From: CAXBCP01 sp047638395 | Lineage (GTDB): Bacteria > Pseudomonadota > Alphaproteobacteria > MPNO01 > UBA830 | Direction of reading: 5' to 3' | Assembly (NCBI GenBank): GCA_047638395.1 | Contig: JBLIMV010000022.1 | Coordinates: 1 to 64,000, forward strand | Length of the DNA: 64,000 nt | In this document: in pieces, positions 8,030 through 16,528 of the stretch | How the letters are laid out: each line of letters opens with the position of its first letter | Numbering within the stretch: position 1 is the first letter of the stretch | Made by a program: the position numbers and the translations under genes | Notes under the pieces: model-generated | Told to the model about the DNA's origin: nothing | Databases searched by the model: none | Seen by the model: only the letters and a program-made list of their open reading frames with translations

Positions 8030-8886
8030 GTGATACATTAACGGGGCTGGATATCCGGCCGTTATCCGATGCGCTGGGCGCCGAGATCCGCGGCGTCGAT
8101 CTTTCGCAACCGATGGACGATGCGACGGCCGCCGCGATCCGTGATGCGTGGCACGAACATATCGTCCTGCTGTTCCGCGATCAGGACATTTCGGAAGACC
8201 AGCAGGTCGTCTTTGCTGAGAAATTCGGCATTGTCGGTACGCGCTCACGCCCGGCAAGCCGGCGACCGGAAGGGGTCGATTACAACGCATCGATCATGCT
8301 GGTGTCGAACATCAAGGAGAATGGCGAATATATCGGCTCGCTGCCCGACGGCGAAATGTGGTTCCACCACGACATGTGTTACGACCCGGCACCTCACAAG
8401 GGCACGTTCCTGTACGCGATGGAACTGCCGTCATCCGGCGGCAATACGCTGTTCGCCAATATGTACATGGCCTATGACAAACTGCGTGACGAAACCAAGG
8501 CGCGGGTTCAAGGGCTGACCGCGCTGCAGATTTACGATTTCGCGACGCGCGAAGCCGTCGATATTTCGGGCGATATTGCCCAGTACAAGCACTGTGTGCA
8601 GCCGGTAACCGTCACCCACCCGGTCACGGGTCGCCGCGCGCTTTATGTCAATCCGCTGATCACCGCGCGGATCGAAGATATGCCGGATGACGAGAGCCGG
8701 GCATTGCTGGATGAACTTTTCGGCTTTGCCGACGATAAGAGCCTTGTCTATGAACACGAGTGGCGACTTGGCGACGTACTGATGTGGGATAATTGGTGTT
8801 CGTGCCACGCGCGCACGGATTTTCCCGCAGCCGACCGGCGTATGCTGCGGCGCTGTACGATCAAGGGGCAACAGCTCTTCGAGTAA
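8026..8886 (+). CDS. TauD/TfdA-family dioxygenase 2
   Basis: 286 aa. Iron ligands H114-H-D116 (in W-F-H-H-D-M) and H261 (in S-C-H-A-R-T-D-F); the 2-oxoglutarate arginines lie in R-R-M-L-R-R at about 271-276. The N-terminal R-P-L-S-D-A-L-G-A-E-I-R-G-V-D segment is nearly the same as in dioxygenase 1, so the two arose by tandem duplication. The start is fixed by the 4-base overlap with the preceding stop. Cytoplasmic, no signal peptide. Side-chain pocket residues between the motifs differ from the sisters (for instance D-F-A-T-R-E-A-V-D-I near 171), suggesting a different substrate or step. Confidence 0.9.
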   Translation: MSDTLTGLDIRPLSDALGAEIRGVDLSQPMDDATAAAIRDAWHEHIVLLFRDQDISEDQQVVFAEKFGIVGTRSRPASRRPEGVDYNASIMLVSNIKENGEYIGSLPDGEMWFHHDMCYDPAPHKGTFLYAMELPSSGGNTLFANMYMAYDKLRDETKARVQGLTALQIYDFATREAVDISGDIAQYKHCVQPVTVTHPVTGRRALYVNPLITARIEDMPDDESRALLDELFGFADDKSLVYEHEWRLGDVLMWDNWCSCHARTDFPAADRRMLRRCTIKGQQLFE

Positions 8887-8910
8887 GCGGAACGACAGGA
8901 AAGTAACAAC

Positions 8911-9756
8911 ATGGCTTTGAAAATTCGCAAACTGTCTCAGGCAATCGGCGCTGAGATCCAGGAAATCGACCTGAACGAGGACCAGAGCGCCGAGACCATC
9001 GACGCCATCAACCAGGCCTGGTTCGACAATATCATCCTGCTGTTCCGCGGCCAGAATTTGAGCGCGGAACGACAGACAGAGGTGACGGAATGGTTTGGCA
9101 AGCTGGCGCCGATCGCCCGGCCAAAAGATACGTTCCCCAAAGGCTATGCTGCCCTGCCGGATGGCGTGATGCTGATCACGAATGTTCGCGAAAACGGCGA
9201 GCCAATTGGTGCCCTGCCCGACGGTGACATGTTGTTTCACCACGACATGATGCATGCCGACGAGCCGCACAAGGGGACCATGCTGAATGCCGTGGATATA
9301 CCGTCCCACGGCGGCAATACACTGTTCGCAAGCGGCTATGCCGCCTATGAGACCCTGCCGGAAGACATCCGAGCCCCGCTTGAGGGCCGCCGGGCCTTTC
9401 ATCACTACAATTACGGTACCACGCACAAGGGCGACACGCGGGGAACGGAAGCGTTCTCGGAATCCAGCCACCCGGTGTTCCGCACCCATGACGACACCGG
9501 CAAGAAAGCCATCTACGTCAACCGGCTGATGACCGAAGGCGTCGTCGATATGGAGCAGGCCGAGGCCGACCGCCTTCTCACCGCTGTGTACGATCATTCA
9601 GAGAGCCCCGAATTCGTCTATGAACACGAATGGCAAGTTGGCGACCTCGTGTTGTGGGACAACCGGTGTTCAATGCATGCGCGCACCGATTTTCCCGAAA
9701 CCGAACGCCGGCTTTTGTTGCGCACCACGATCGAAGGACACGGTCGGCCCTATTGA
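8911..9756 (+). CDS. TauD/TfdA-family dioxygenase 3
   Basis: 281 aa. Iron ligands H110-H-D112 and H256 (in S-M-H-A-R-T-D-F), with E-T-E-R-R-L-L-L-R after it for 2-oxoglutarate binding. The L-P-D-G-D-M-L-F stretch before the first His and the G-G-N-T-L-F-A strand are shared with the two upstream sisters. A 24-base gap containing an A-G-G-A-A-A-G-type ribosome site separates it from dioxygenase 2, and a 20-base gap leads into the PhyH gene, so all four oxygenases look like one transcript. Substrate unknown. Confidence 0.9.
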   Translation: MALKIRKLSQAIGAEIQEIDLNEDQSAETIDAINQAWFDNIILLFRGQNLSAERQTEVTEWFGKLAPIARPKDTFPKGYAALPDGVMLITNVRENGEPIGALPDGDMLFHHDMMHADEPHKGTMLNAVDIPSHGGNTLFASGYAAYETLPEDIRAPLEGRRAFHHYNYGTTHKGDTRGTEAFSESSHPVFRTHDDTGKKAIYVNRLMTEGVVDMEQAEADRLLTAVYDHSESPEFVYEHEWQVGDLVLWDNRCSMHARTDFPETERRLLLRTTIEGHGRPY

Positions 9757-9776
9757 GACCAAATGAGTAAGAAAAA

Positions 9777-10589
9777 ATGCCCAAAATTCTGACGGAAGAA
9801 CAGATCGCGGCCTGGGACAGTGACGGCTGCATTTTCCCCATCCGGGCGGTGTCGCCCACCGAGGCGGATGCGGACCTCGCGCGCTTTACAGCGCTTGAAG
9901 AAAAAATCGGTGAGGAACCGCAGAACCGCTTCAAGATAAAGGCGCACCTGCCGTTTCCCTGGATGTGGGACATCATCCGCAATGACACGGTACTGGACGC
10001 GGTCGAAGACATCGTCGGGCCCGATATCCTGTGTTGGGGCTCATCGTTCTTCTGCAAGAACGCGCATGACACGCGCTATGTCTCATGGCATCAGGATTCC
10101 ACTTATTACGGGCTGTCGGAACGCGCGACCGTGACCGTCTGGTATGCCTTCAACGGCTCCGACGTGGAATCCGGCTGCATGCGGTTCATTCCCGGTACCC
10201 ATACAATCGGCCAGATCGACCATGAGGAATTGCACGGCGAGGGCAACCTGCTGATGAAGGGCCAGACCATTCACGATGTCGACGAAAACAAGGCGGTGGA
10301 TGTCATCCTTCAACCCGGCGAATTTTCAATCCATCACGAAGCCGTCGTGCATGGCTCCGGCGCAAATAACGCGCCGCGCCCGCGGATCGGGCTGTCGATC
10401 CACTATATCGCGCCGCATGTGCATCAGGTGAAGCTGAAGGAAGCCGCGGCGGCGACACTGGTACGCGGTGTGGATACGCACGGTCACTGGCGTGCCGACC
10501 CGGAACCGGCCGCGGATTTCGATCCCGCCTGCATGGCAGAGCTCGATGCCACGTATGGCGCGTATCTGACGGGGACCGGCAAGTTCTGA
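9777..10589 (+). CDS. Phytanoyl-CoA hydroxylase (PhyH)-family dioxygenase 1
   Basis: 270 aa. The PhyH-type iron site is W-H-Q-D at 104-107 (H105, D107) and the distal H192 in V-V-H-G-S-G-A-N, with R201/R203 as probable 2-oxoglutarate arginines. The S-G-C-M-R-F-I-P-G-T-H segment (132-142) is the standard PhyH core strand. Family members hydroxylate acyl-CoA or free small molecules including ectoine and secondary metabolites. It ends the run of four oxygenase genes. A second PhyH protein with the same W-H-Q-D-S layout is encoded at the other end of the island (16525-17364). Confidence 0.9.
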   Translation: MPKILTEEQIAAWDSDGCIFPIRAVSPTEADADLARFTALEEKIGEEPQNRFKIKAHLPFPWMWDIIRNDTVLDAVEDIVGPDILCWGSSFFCKNAHDTRYVSWHQDSTYYGLSERATVTVWYAFNGSDVESGCMRFIPGTHTIGQIDHEELHGEGNLLMKGQTIHDVDENKAVDVILQPGEFSIHHEAVVHGSGANNAPRPRIGLSIHYIAPHVHQVKLKEAAAATLVRGVDTHGHWRADPEPAADFDPACMAELDATYGAYLTGTGKF

Positions 10590-10629
10590 TCTCGTCGGCG
10601 GGCCCGTGGCCGGCGGGCTAACCCGGATA

Positions 10630-10646
10630 CGCAACACATTGTTGCG
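10630..10646. repeat. 17-base inverted repeat between PhyH and MFS genes
   Basis: CGCAACA-CAT-TGTTGCG, a perfect palindrome with a 3-base centre, in the 161-base gap before the first MFS gene. It may be a regulator site or the core of an intergenic palindromic repeat; there is no T-run, so it is not a plain terminator. A GC-rich hairpin (GCCCG/CGGGC type) also lies near 10600-10620. Confidence 0.5.
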
Positions 10647-10750
10647 CTACGCGCATGGCTGGCGGGTGGCTTGCCCGTGGCGCGCATCCTTGCCCCGCTA
10701 TAGACTGCGTCGACTAAATTAAAAGCCCTCCTCAAGAAGGACTCCCGAAT

Positions 10751-11965
10751 ATGCAAGGATCGTGGCGCACGCCGATGGTCGTTCTGACCTGCGGCACCAT
10801 CATTCTGTTCATCAGCTTCGGCGCACGGAACATCTTCGGGCTGCTGCTCGACCCGATGACTGAATCAACGGCGCTGGATGTCGGTGACTTTTCGCTGGCG
10901 ATCGGGGTGCAGGCTGTCATCTGGGGGCTGACCACGCCGATCACGGCCTCACTCGCCGAACGTTACGGCACGGCGCGCATGATCGCGCTTGGCGGCGTTC
11001 TGTACGCGGTGGGCCTGGCCCTGATGTCGCTGGTGCAGACCCCCATGCACATGAACCTGACGGCCGGCATGTTGCTTGGTCTCGGGCTGAGTGCCACCGG
11101 ATTCCCGATTATTCTCGCAGCCATTACCAAGCGGGTGGACGCAAAGCGCCGCAGCCTGTTCCTCGGTATCGGCAGTGCCGCGGGCTCATCCGGCCAGCTG
11201 GCGCTTGTGCCGATGGGCCAGTACGTCATCAGCGGGTATGGCTGGGCCGTGGCGGCCATTGTGTTTGCCTGTCTGGTCGCGGTGATCGTGCCGTTGTCTT
11301 CGGCGATGGTGGACCCGAAGCGGGCGGCAGTCGATCCGAACGCGGCGCCCCAGCAAAAACTGGGCGAGGCCGTGCGTGAGGCGCTGCATCACCGCGGGTT
11401 TCTGCTGTTGACGGCGGGGTATTTCGTCTGCGGCTATCAGGTGATGTTTCTGGGCACACATCTGCCGAACTTTATTTCAGAGGCCGGCCAGGACCCGTGG
11501 GTCGGTGCGACGGCCCTGTCGTTGATCGGGCTGTTCAATATCATCGGCACGCTGACCTGGGGTGCGCTCGGCGGCCGGTTCCGGATGAAATACCTGCTGA
11601 CCAGCATCTATCTGCTGCGCTCCAGTGTGCTTGCCGTCTATATCATGCTGCCGATTACCGCGATGAGCACCTACATCTTCGCCGCCGCCATCGGGCTGCT
11701 GTGGCTTGCCACCGTGCCGCTGACATCGGGGCTTGTGGCACGCATGTTCGGGCTGCGCTACATGGCGACGCTGACGGGGCTGGTGTTTTTCAGCCACCAG
11801 CTCGGCAGCTTTGCCGGCGCCTGGCTGGGTGGCGTGTTCTTCGAGACGACGGGCTCCTACGACACGATCTGGTGGGTCGGCATCGCCCTCGGCCTGGTCG
11901 CCGCCGCTCTGCATTTCCCGATAGACGACAAACCGGTTGTGCGCGCGCAGGCGGAAGGGGCATAA
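10751..11965 (+). CDS. MFS transporter 1 of the oxygenase island
   Basis: 404 aa with twelve hydrophobic segments and an N-terminus reading W-R-T-P-M-V-V-L. The layout, with a short N-terminus and the E-R-Y-G loop after helix 2 (about residue 74), matches the monocarboxylate/oxalate-formate-type MFS carriers common in alphaproteobacteria. Likely it imports the organic acid that the island degrades, which is an inference from context. An A-A-G-G-A-type ribosome site precedes the ATG. It is followed 7 bases later by a clear paralogue. Confidence 0.87.
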   Translation: MQGSWRTPMVVLTCGTIILFISFGARNIFGLLLDPMTESTALDVGDFSLAIGVQAVIWGLTTPITASLAERYGTARMIALGGVLYAVGLALMSLVQTPMHMNLTAGMLLGLGLSATGFPIILAAITKRVDAKRRSLFLGIGSAAGSSGQLALVPMGQYVISGYGWAVAAIVFACLVAVIVPLSSAMVDPKRAAVDPNAAPQQKLGEAVREALHHRGFLLLTAGYFVCGYQVMFLGTHLPNFISEAGQDPWVGATALSLIGLFNIIGTLTWGALGGRFRMKYLLTSIYLLRSSVLAVYIMLPITAMSTYIFAAAIGLLWLATVPLTSGLVARMFGLRYMATLTGLVFFSHQLGSFAGAWLGGVFFETTGSYDTIWWVGIALGLVAAALHFPIDDKPVVRAQAEGA

Positions 11966-11972
11966 CTTCGAT

Positions 11973-13208
11973 ATGACATCCCCCACCTCCGCCAATTGGC
12001 GTACCCCGTTTGTGATTCTGGTTGCCGGAACGCTGATCGTTTTTCTGTCGCTCGGCGTGCGGATGTCCACCGCCGCGTGGATTGGGCCGGCGGGGACGGA
12101 TCTGTTTGGCAATCTAGGTACGCTGTCGCTGGCATTTGCGATTCAGTCGCTTTTCTGGGGAATCGGCACGCCCATCGCGGGGAATATCGCCGATAAATAC
12201 GGCGCTGGTCGGGTTATCGCAGCCGCCGGCATTCTATATACGATCGGCCTGCTGCTCATGACCGTTTCGACGGCGCCGTGGATGGCGCATCTGTCGATCG
12301 GCGTGTTCACCGGCTTTGCCATGTCGGGCGCCATGTTCCCGATTATCCTGTCGGCGATCAGCCGCGTGGTGCCACCGGAGAAACGGGATTTGTATCTCGG
12401 GATCGCGAGCGCGGGCGGCTCGTCCGGTCAGGTTCTCATGATCCCGGTCGGCCACTATCTCGTCCAGAACGAAGGGTGGGTGTTCGCGCTCTACATTATG
12501 GCGGCGTTGACGGCGCTGATCGTACCGCTGGCGGTTGCCATGATGACGCGGCGCGATGCTGCCCCGACAGGTCCTGTAATCGCGCTCCAGGGCACCCGCG
12601 AAGCGGTCCGCGAGGCCTTCAGTCATAGCGGATACCGCTTCCTGATTGCCGGTTATTTCGTGTGCGGGCTGCAGACCATGTTTATCGGCACCCACTTTGT
12701 CGTGATGCTCGAAAATCTGTCGGTGGATGCGACCGTCGCGGCCTACGCTCTGGCCCTGATCGGGTTGTTCAACATCATCGGCACATTCGCCTGGGGCACT
12801 ATGGGCGGCAGGTTCCGCCAGAAGTATCTGCTGTGCTGGCTGTATTCGCTGCGCTCGCTGGTGATGATCCTGTTTATTCTGCTGCCGATAACATCGGTGA
12901 GCGTGATCGTCTTTTCCTGTGTGATGGGGCTGCTGTGGCTTGGCACCGTGCCGCTGACCGGCTCCATCGTTGCGCGGGTATTCGGGCTGCGTCACATGGG
13001 GATGCTGTTCGGCTTCGCCTTCGTTGCGCATCAGCTCGGCAGCTTTATCGGTATTTACGGCGCGGGATTTTTCTTCGACATGTTCGGCAATTTCAACATC
13101 GTCTGGTGGGCGGCGATCGTCATGGGGCTGGTCGCCTCGCTGATGAACTATCCGATCAACGACAAGCCGATCGAACGCCAGGCCGCGCCGCAGCCGCAGG
13201 GGGCTTAG
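11973..13208 (+). CDS. MFS transporter 2 (tandem paralogue)
   Basis: 411 aa from the ATG at 11973, chosen because GGAAGGGG lies upstream and the N-terminus then aligns with the preceding carrier (N-W-R-T-P-F-V-I-L versus W-R-T-P-M-V-V-L). Twelve membrane helices; the loop A-D-K-Y-G-A-G-R after helix 2 and the C-terminal M-N-Y-P-I-N-D-K-P (versus H-F-P-I-D-D-K-P) show that both arose by duplication. Two carriers in tandem could take two related acids, or form an import and export pair. Last gene of the rightward half of the island. Confidence 0.87.
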   Translation: MTSPTSANWRTPFVILVAGTLIVFLSLGVRMSTAAWIGPAGTDLFGNLGTLSLAFAIQSLFWGIGTPIAGNIADKYGAGRVIAAAGILYTIGLLLMTVSTAPWMAHLSIGVFTGFAMSGAMFPIILSAISRVVPPEKRDLYLGIASAGGSSGQVLMIPVGHYLVQNEGWVFALYIMAALTALIVPLAVAMMTRRDAAPTGPVIALQGTREAVREAFSHSGYRFLIAGYFVCGLQTMFIGTHFVVMLENLSVDATVAAYALALIGLFNIIGTFAWGTMGGRFRQKYLLCWLYSLRSLVMILFILLPITSVSVIVFSCVMGLLWLGTVPLTGSIVARVFGLRHMGMLFGFAFVAHQLGSFIGIYGAGFFFDMFGNFNIVWWAAIVMGLVASLMNYPINDKPIERQAAPQPQGA

Positions 13209-13254
13209 CTCGCCCTGGGCCTGAACGCCCGCAACCGATACCAGCTGGAATCTA

Positions 13255-13333
13255 TTCCCCGGTCTTGTGGCGGGGGTCCATGGTAAACATATACGCGCCT
13301 GATAAATGGACCCCCGGTACAAGACCGGGGGAA
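13255..13333. repeat. Long inverted repeat between convergent operons
   Basis: Arms of about 27 bases (13255-13281 and 13306-13333) pair almost fully, with only a two-base mismatch and one bulge; loop of 24 bases. The arms contain CCCCGGTCTTGT and CGGGGGTCCAT on the left and their complements on the right, and a further C-T-A-T-T/A-A-T-A-G match flanks them. It lies between the convergent MFS and UbiD genes, where it can terminate both transcripts, but its size and symmetry also fit a dispersed palindromic intergenic repeat. No target-site duplication is visible. Confidence 0.75.
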
Positions 13334-13391
13334 CAAATAGGTGGATATGGGCGCAGGCAGATGGGCGGTAGCGCTGGCGGGACCAGCCGCA

Positions 13392-14870
13392 TCAGTCCAT
13401 CAGGTAGCCGAACTTCTCGCGTGCTTCGCGGATCACGTCCGGGCCCGGGGCGTTGACCATCGGGAAATCGTCTTTCCAGTGGAACGGCTTGCAGGCATCG
13501 ACGATGGCGCGGCTGTTGGTGATGTCGCCGTTGGCTTTCTGTTCCGGTGTCAGGCGCGGATCGGCGGGTGACGTCCACGCCCCTTTGACGATGTCGATGG
13601 TGGTCGCCGGATCGCAGCGCGTACACATCGCCCAGATTACCTGCTCCAGATTGGTCACATCGATATCCTCATCGACGACGATGACAAACCGGTTGGCGTA
13701 GTTCGATGCCTGGCATTGTGCGGCGATATGGCCGGCCTGTTTCGAATGACCCGGGTAGCGCTGGGTGATCGCCACGGCGTGAAACAGCCGCGATGCGCCG
13801 ATTTCATGGCACCACACGCCGGTGACATCGGGCACACCCGCATCCGCCAGGTTCTGTTTGAGCATCGCGGAGCGCAGAACCGCGCGGTAGCGCGACATCT
13901 CGTCCGAGCCCTGGCCCATCGGCGGCACGCCGAGAATGATCGGGTCGTTCCGGTGATAGATCGCCTCGATCTCGAGCACCGGTTCGGGATGCTCGCCGCT
14001 GGCGTAATAGCCGGTCCATTCGCCGAACGGGCCTTCGTTCTTGATCTTGTCGGGATACAGATAACCTTCAAAGACGATTTCGGCATTGGCCGGGAAGGGC
14101 AGGCCGGTGACTTTGCCTTCGACGCAATCGACCGCCTTGTTGCGGATGCCGCCGACGATGTCGAGCTCGAACGTCCCGTAAGGCGCTTCGGCCCCGCCGT
14201 TGAAAAATGCTATGGGCTCACCGCCGATGACCATCACAACGGGGCAGGGCTCGCCCTTTTCCCAGTATTTGTTGCGGTGAATGTAGCCGTGCTTGCCGGT
14301 GACCATGAAACAGCCGACGGATTTTTTGTCATGCACCATGGCGCGGTAGGCGCCGCAGTTCATCCAGCCCTCTTCCGGGTCGCGGGTGACCGTGTAGGTG
14401 CCGGTGCCGATATAGCGCCCCCCGTCTTCGGGGTGCCACATCGGGGTCGGAAATTTCATCAGGTCGATATCGTCGCCGGTCAGGATGTTCTCAAATACCG
14501 GGCCGTCTTCGACGATTTCATGCGGGATCGTCTTGCGCTCTTTGACAAAGGAATCAAAACAGCCGTCAGACAGTTCCTGTTTGGTCAGATGATCCGGGAA
14601 GCCAAGCGTCATATTCCGCCGTGTGCCGCCAAACACGTTGATCAGGACGCGAAACCCGTCGGGGCAGCCCGGCACCTTGTCGAACAGGACGGCGGGGCCG
14701 TCATCTTCGCGGATGACGATCTCGGCGGCGAGGCCTATATCTTTCTCCCACGAAGCGCCGTCGACCCGTTTCAGCTCACCAAGCTGGTCGGCACGTTCAA
14801 TCCAGTCGCGCAGGTCCTCATAGGTGAACTGCTGGGCGGTGTTCGGGCGGGTAGGTGTCGTCGTGTCCAT
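13392..14870 (-). CDS. UbiD-family decarboxylase 1
   Basis: 492 aa from the ATG at 14870, preceded by GGAAG; an ATG 15 bases further up is also open. UbiD enzymes use prenylated FMN made by UbiX to remove or add carboxyl groups on aromatic or unsaturated acids. Using the numbering from that upstream ATG, the conserved Arg is R181 (N-C-G-A-Y-R) and the catalytic pair E284 and E289 stands in E-G-P-F-G-E, the same spacing as E277/E282 of Fdc1. The T-G-Y-Y and P-P-M-G-Q-G-S-D-E segments also fit. All active-site residues look intact. It is the last gene of the leftward operon, 69 bases after the zinc-ribbon gene. No ubiX is present in the window. Confidence 0.92.
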   Translation of the reverse strand: MDTTTPTRPNTAQQFTYEDLRDWIERADQLGELKRVDGASWEKDIGLAAEIVIREDDGPAVLFDKVPGCPDGFRVLINVFGGTRRNMTLGFPDHLTKQELSDGCFDSFVKERKTIPHEIVEDGPVFENILTGDDIDLMKFPTPMWHPEDGGRYIGTGTYTVTRDPEEGWMNCGAYRAMVHDKKSVGCFMVTGKHGYIHRNKYWEKGEPCPVVMVIGGEPIAFFNGGAEAPYGTFELDIVGGIRNKAVDCVEGKVTGLPFPANAEIVFEGYLYPDKIKNEGPFGEWTGYYASGEHPEPVLEIEAIYHRNDPIILGVPPMGQGSDEMSRYRAVLRSAMLKQNLADAGVPDVTGVWCHEIGASRLFHAVAITQRYPGHSKQAGHIAAQCQASNYANRFVIVVDEDIDVTNLEQVIWAMCTRCDPATTIDIVKGAWTSPADPRLTPEQKANGDITNSRAIVDACKPFHWKDDFPMVNAPGPDVIREAREKFGYLMD

Positions 14871-14939
14871 CGGTGCTTCCGGCATTTTTGTTAATTGATT
14901 GGCGCATCATCGCAGAATTTCTCCGCGACTCAATTCTCT

Positions 14940-15116
14940 CTATTCGCCGATCATCGCCTTGGCGTCGGCCGGGGAGAACGGCGTCCCGCAGTCCGGGCAG
15001 ATCAGATCTACGGTCTCAAGCGCAAGCAGCGCCGGGGCCACATGGAACCAGTAATCGCAAGCGGGGCATTGCGCCCAGGTTGCGTTGCCGGGTTTGTCGA
15101 ACAGTGAATCGGACAT
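14940..15116 (-). CDS. 58-residue zinc-ribbon protein between two UbiD genes
   Basis: Starts at the ATG that overlaps the upstream UbiD stop as TGATG (15116), giving 58 aa. Two C-x-x-C pairs, C-P-A-C (about residues 17-20) and C-P-D-C (about 40-43), form a classic four-cysteine zinc ribbon; the rest is short and acidic at the C-terminus. Some hydroxyarylic-acid decarboxylases of the UbiD family have a small third subunit of similar size (the D subunit of Vdc-type systems), so an accessory subunit role is a reasonable inference. I do not recognise the exact family. Translational coupling argues for equal production with UbiD 2. Confidence 0.8.
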   Translation of the reverse strand: MSDSLFDKPGNATWAQCPACDYWFHVAPALLALETVDLICPDCGTPFSPADAKAMIGE

Positions 15117-16528
15117 CAGCTTGGCCACCCGGTTGTGTCTATGCCATCCAGCACCGCCTCCGCCGCGGTGAGGGCGTCGTCCGACACACGGTTGCGCGGG
15201 GCGACGGGTTTGGGCTCGCCCGGTCTTGCGGCGGCGGGCAGGGTCGCGTCGATAGCCGCCTTAGTGATGGTTTTACCGGTGGCCGGCGCCGACGGGTCGA
15301 GCGGTGCGAGGGTGAGCCCGTCCAGCTTCATCACGTCACGGTGCCATTGTACGCGGGTCGCAATCGCCCACATGGCCTCGCGGTCGTCGAAGATGTCGAT
15401 ATCGTCATCGAACGCGTAGACCGCCTTCAGCCGCCGGAAAGCGATGGCCGCCATCATGGCGTCGCGGGCTTCGCCCGGTTTCGGGTCCTTGAACTGGAGA
15501 TAGGCGTGAAAGCGGCGGCCCGATACCGGTACGTGGACATTGATCAGCGACGGGGCGACCTGGCGGGCGAGCGCGTAAATCGCGCCTTCCATGCCCATAT
15601 TGTCAGGCACCAGATGATCTGCGAGGCCCGAGCCGCAATCGTGATAGATCGCATCCTTGCGCCGGGTGATGCAGGTGACCTCGACCACCGGGTTGGGGAT
15701 CTGCGGGCCCTGATAGCCGGAAAATTCAGCAAACGGGCCTTCGGCTTCGATCCGGTTCGGCGGCAGGAAACCTTCGATGACGATTTCGGCATCGGCCGGC
15801 ACCATGATCTTCTCACCATGGGTAATCGACGGGACCAGGCGCAGCGCTTCACCCACTGCACCGCCGGCGACATCCCAGTGGCTTTGGGGATAGCCGAGCT
15901 TGGCCTGCGCGCCCATTTCGACCGCCGGATGATGGCCGACCCAGATCGCGACCGGGCAGGGCTCTCCCTTGGCCCAGAATTTCCGCAGGTTGAGCATATT
16001 GTGCGATGTTTCCAGCATGTAGCAGCCGAGCAGTTTTTCGCCGCGCACCCACAGCCGCTGGATACCCATGTTGTCGATACCCGTATCCGGGTCGTAGGTG
16101 ACGACATGGCCGCAGGTGACGTAATGCCCGGCATCGCCCTCATGCTGGCGGAGCGCAGGGAGGGACAGCAGGTTGGCCGCCTCACCGTCCTCGACAATCT
16201 CGCGCACCGGCGCATCCGCCGCGTCGACCACGACGGGATCGATAGCCTTTGACGACAGGTTGGCCATGGCCTTGGCTGAATCCCGGTGATCGTCGATGCC
16301 GAGCGCTTTTGCTGATAATTCGCGGCTGGCAAACAGGTTGGTCAGAACCGGCATGTCGCTGATGCTGCCATCGGGGAGTTTCGGCTGGCGCACGAAAATC
16401 GCCGGATTTGTGCTTTTGGCGGCCATGACGTGCTGCAAGGCCGTGATCTCCTGCACCACGGATATTGGCTTGTCGGGACGGTAAACGGCGTTGTCGATTT
16501 CGTTGAGATAGGTGCGAAGATCAGTCAT
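15116..16528 (-). CDS. UbiD-family decarboxylase 2
   Basis: 470 aa. Conserved Arg R158 in N-M-G-I-Q-R and the catalytic glutamates E263 and E268 in E-G-P-F-A-E, followed by F-S-G-Y-Q-G. Clearly a different subfamily from UbiD 1: the Fdc1-like spacing is kept but G is replaced by A in the loop and the N-terminus lacks the Y-E-D-L-R-D-W-I-E type segment. It shares ATGA with the PhyH 2 stop and TGATG with the zinc-ribbon start, so the three are made from one transcript. Prenyl-FMN dependence is expected. Substrate unknown; a hydroxylated acid from the coupled oxygenase is a natural guess. Confidence 0.92.
   Translation of the reverse strand: MTDLRTYLNEIDNAVYRPDKPISVVQEITALQHVMAAKSTNPAIFVRQPKLPDGSISDMPVLTNLFASRELSAKALGIDDHRDSAKAMANLSSKAIDPVVVDAADAPVREIVEDGEAANLLSLPALRQHEGDAGHYVTCGHVVTYDPDTGIDNMGIQRLWVRGEKLLGCYMLETSHNMLNLRKFWAKGEPCPVAIWVGHHPAVEMGAQAKLGYPQSHWDVAGGAVGEALRLVPSITHGEKIMVPADAEIVIEGFLPPNRIEAEGPFAEFSGYQGPQIPNPVVEVTCITRRKDAIYHDCGSGLADHLVPDNMGMEGAIYALARQVAPSLINVHVPVSGRRFHAYLQFKDPKPGEARDAMMAAIAFRRLKAVYAFDDDIDIFDDREAMWAIATRVQWHRDVMKLDGLTLAPLDPSAPATGKTITKAAIDATLPAAARPGEPKPVAPRNRVSDDALTAAEAVLDGIDTTGWPS

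Noticed and set aside
8431..9597. 388-codon frame antisense to dioxygenases 2 and 3
   Set aside because: Both iron sites on the + strand are intact, so the antisense frame is a shadow.
12234..13322. 362-codon frame antisense to MFS 2
   Set aside because: Composition is His/Arg/Gln-rich, typical of antisense frames of membrane proteins, with no family features.
14855..16252. 465-codon open frame on the + strand opposite UbiD 2
   Set aside because: It is a mirror of the UbiD coding frame in GC-rich DNA; no domain, no ribosome site, and the opposite strand codes a clear enzyme.
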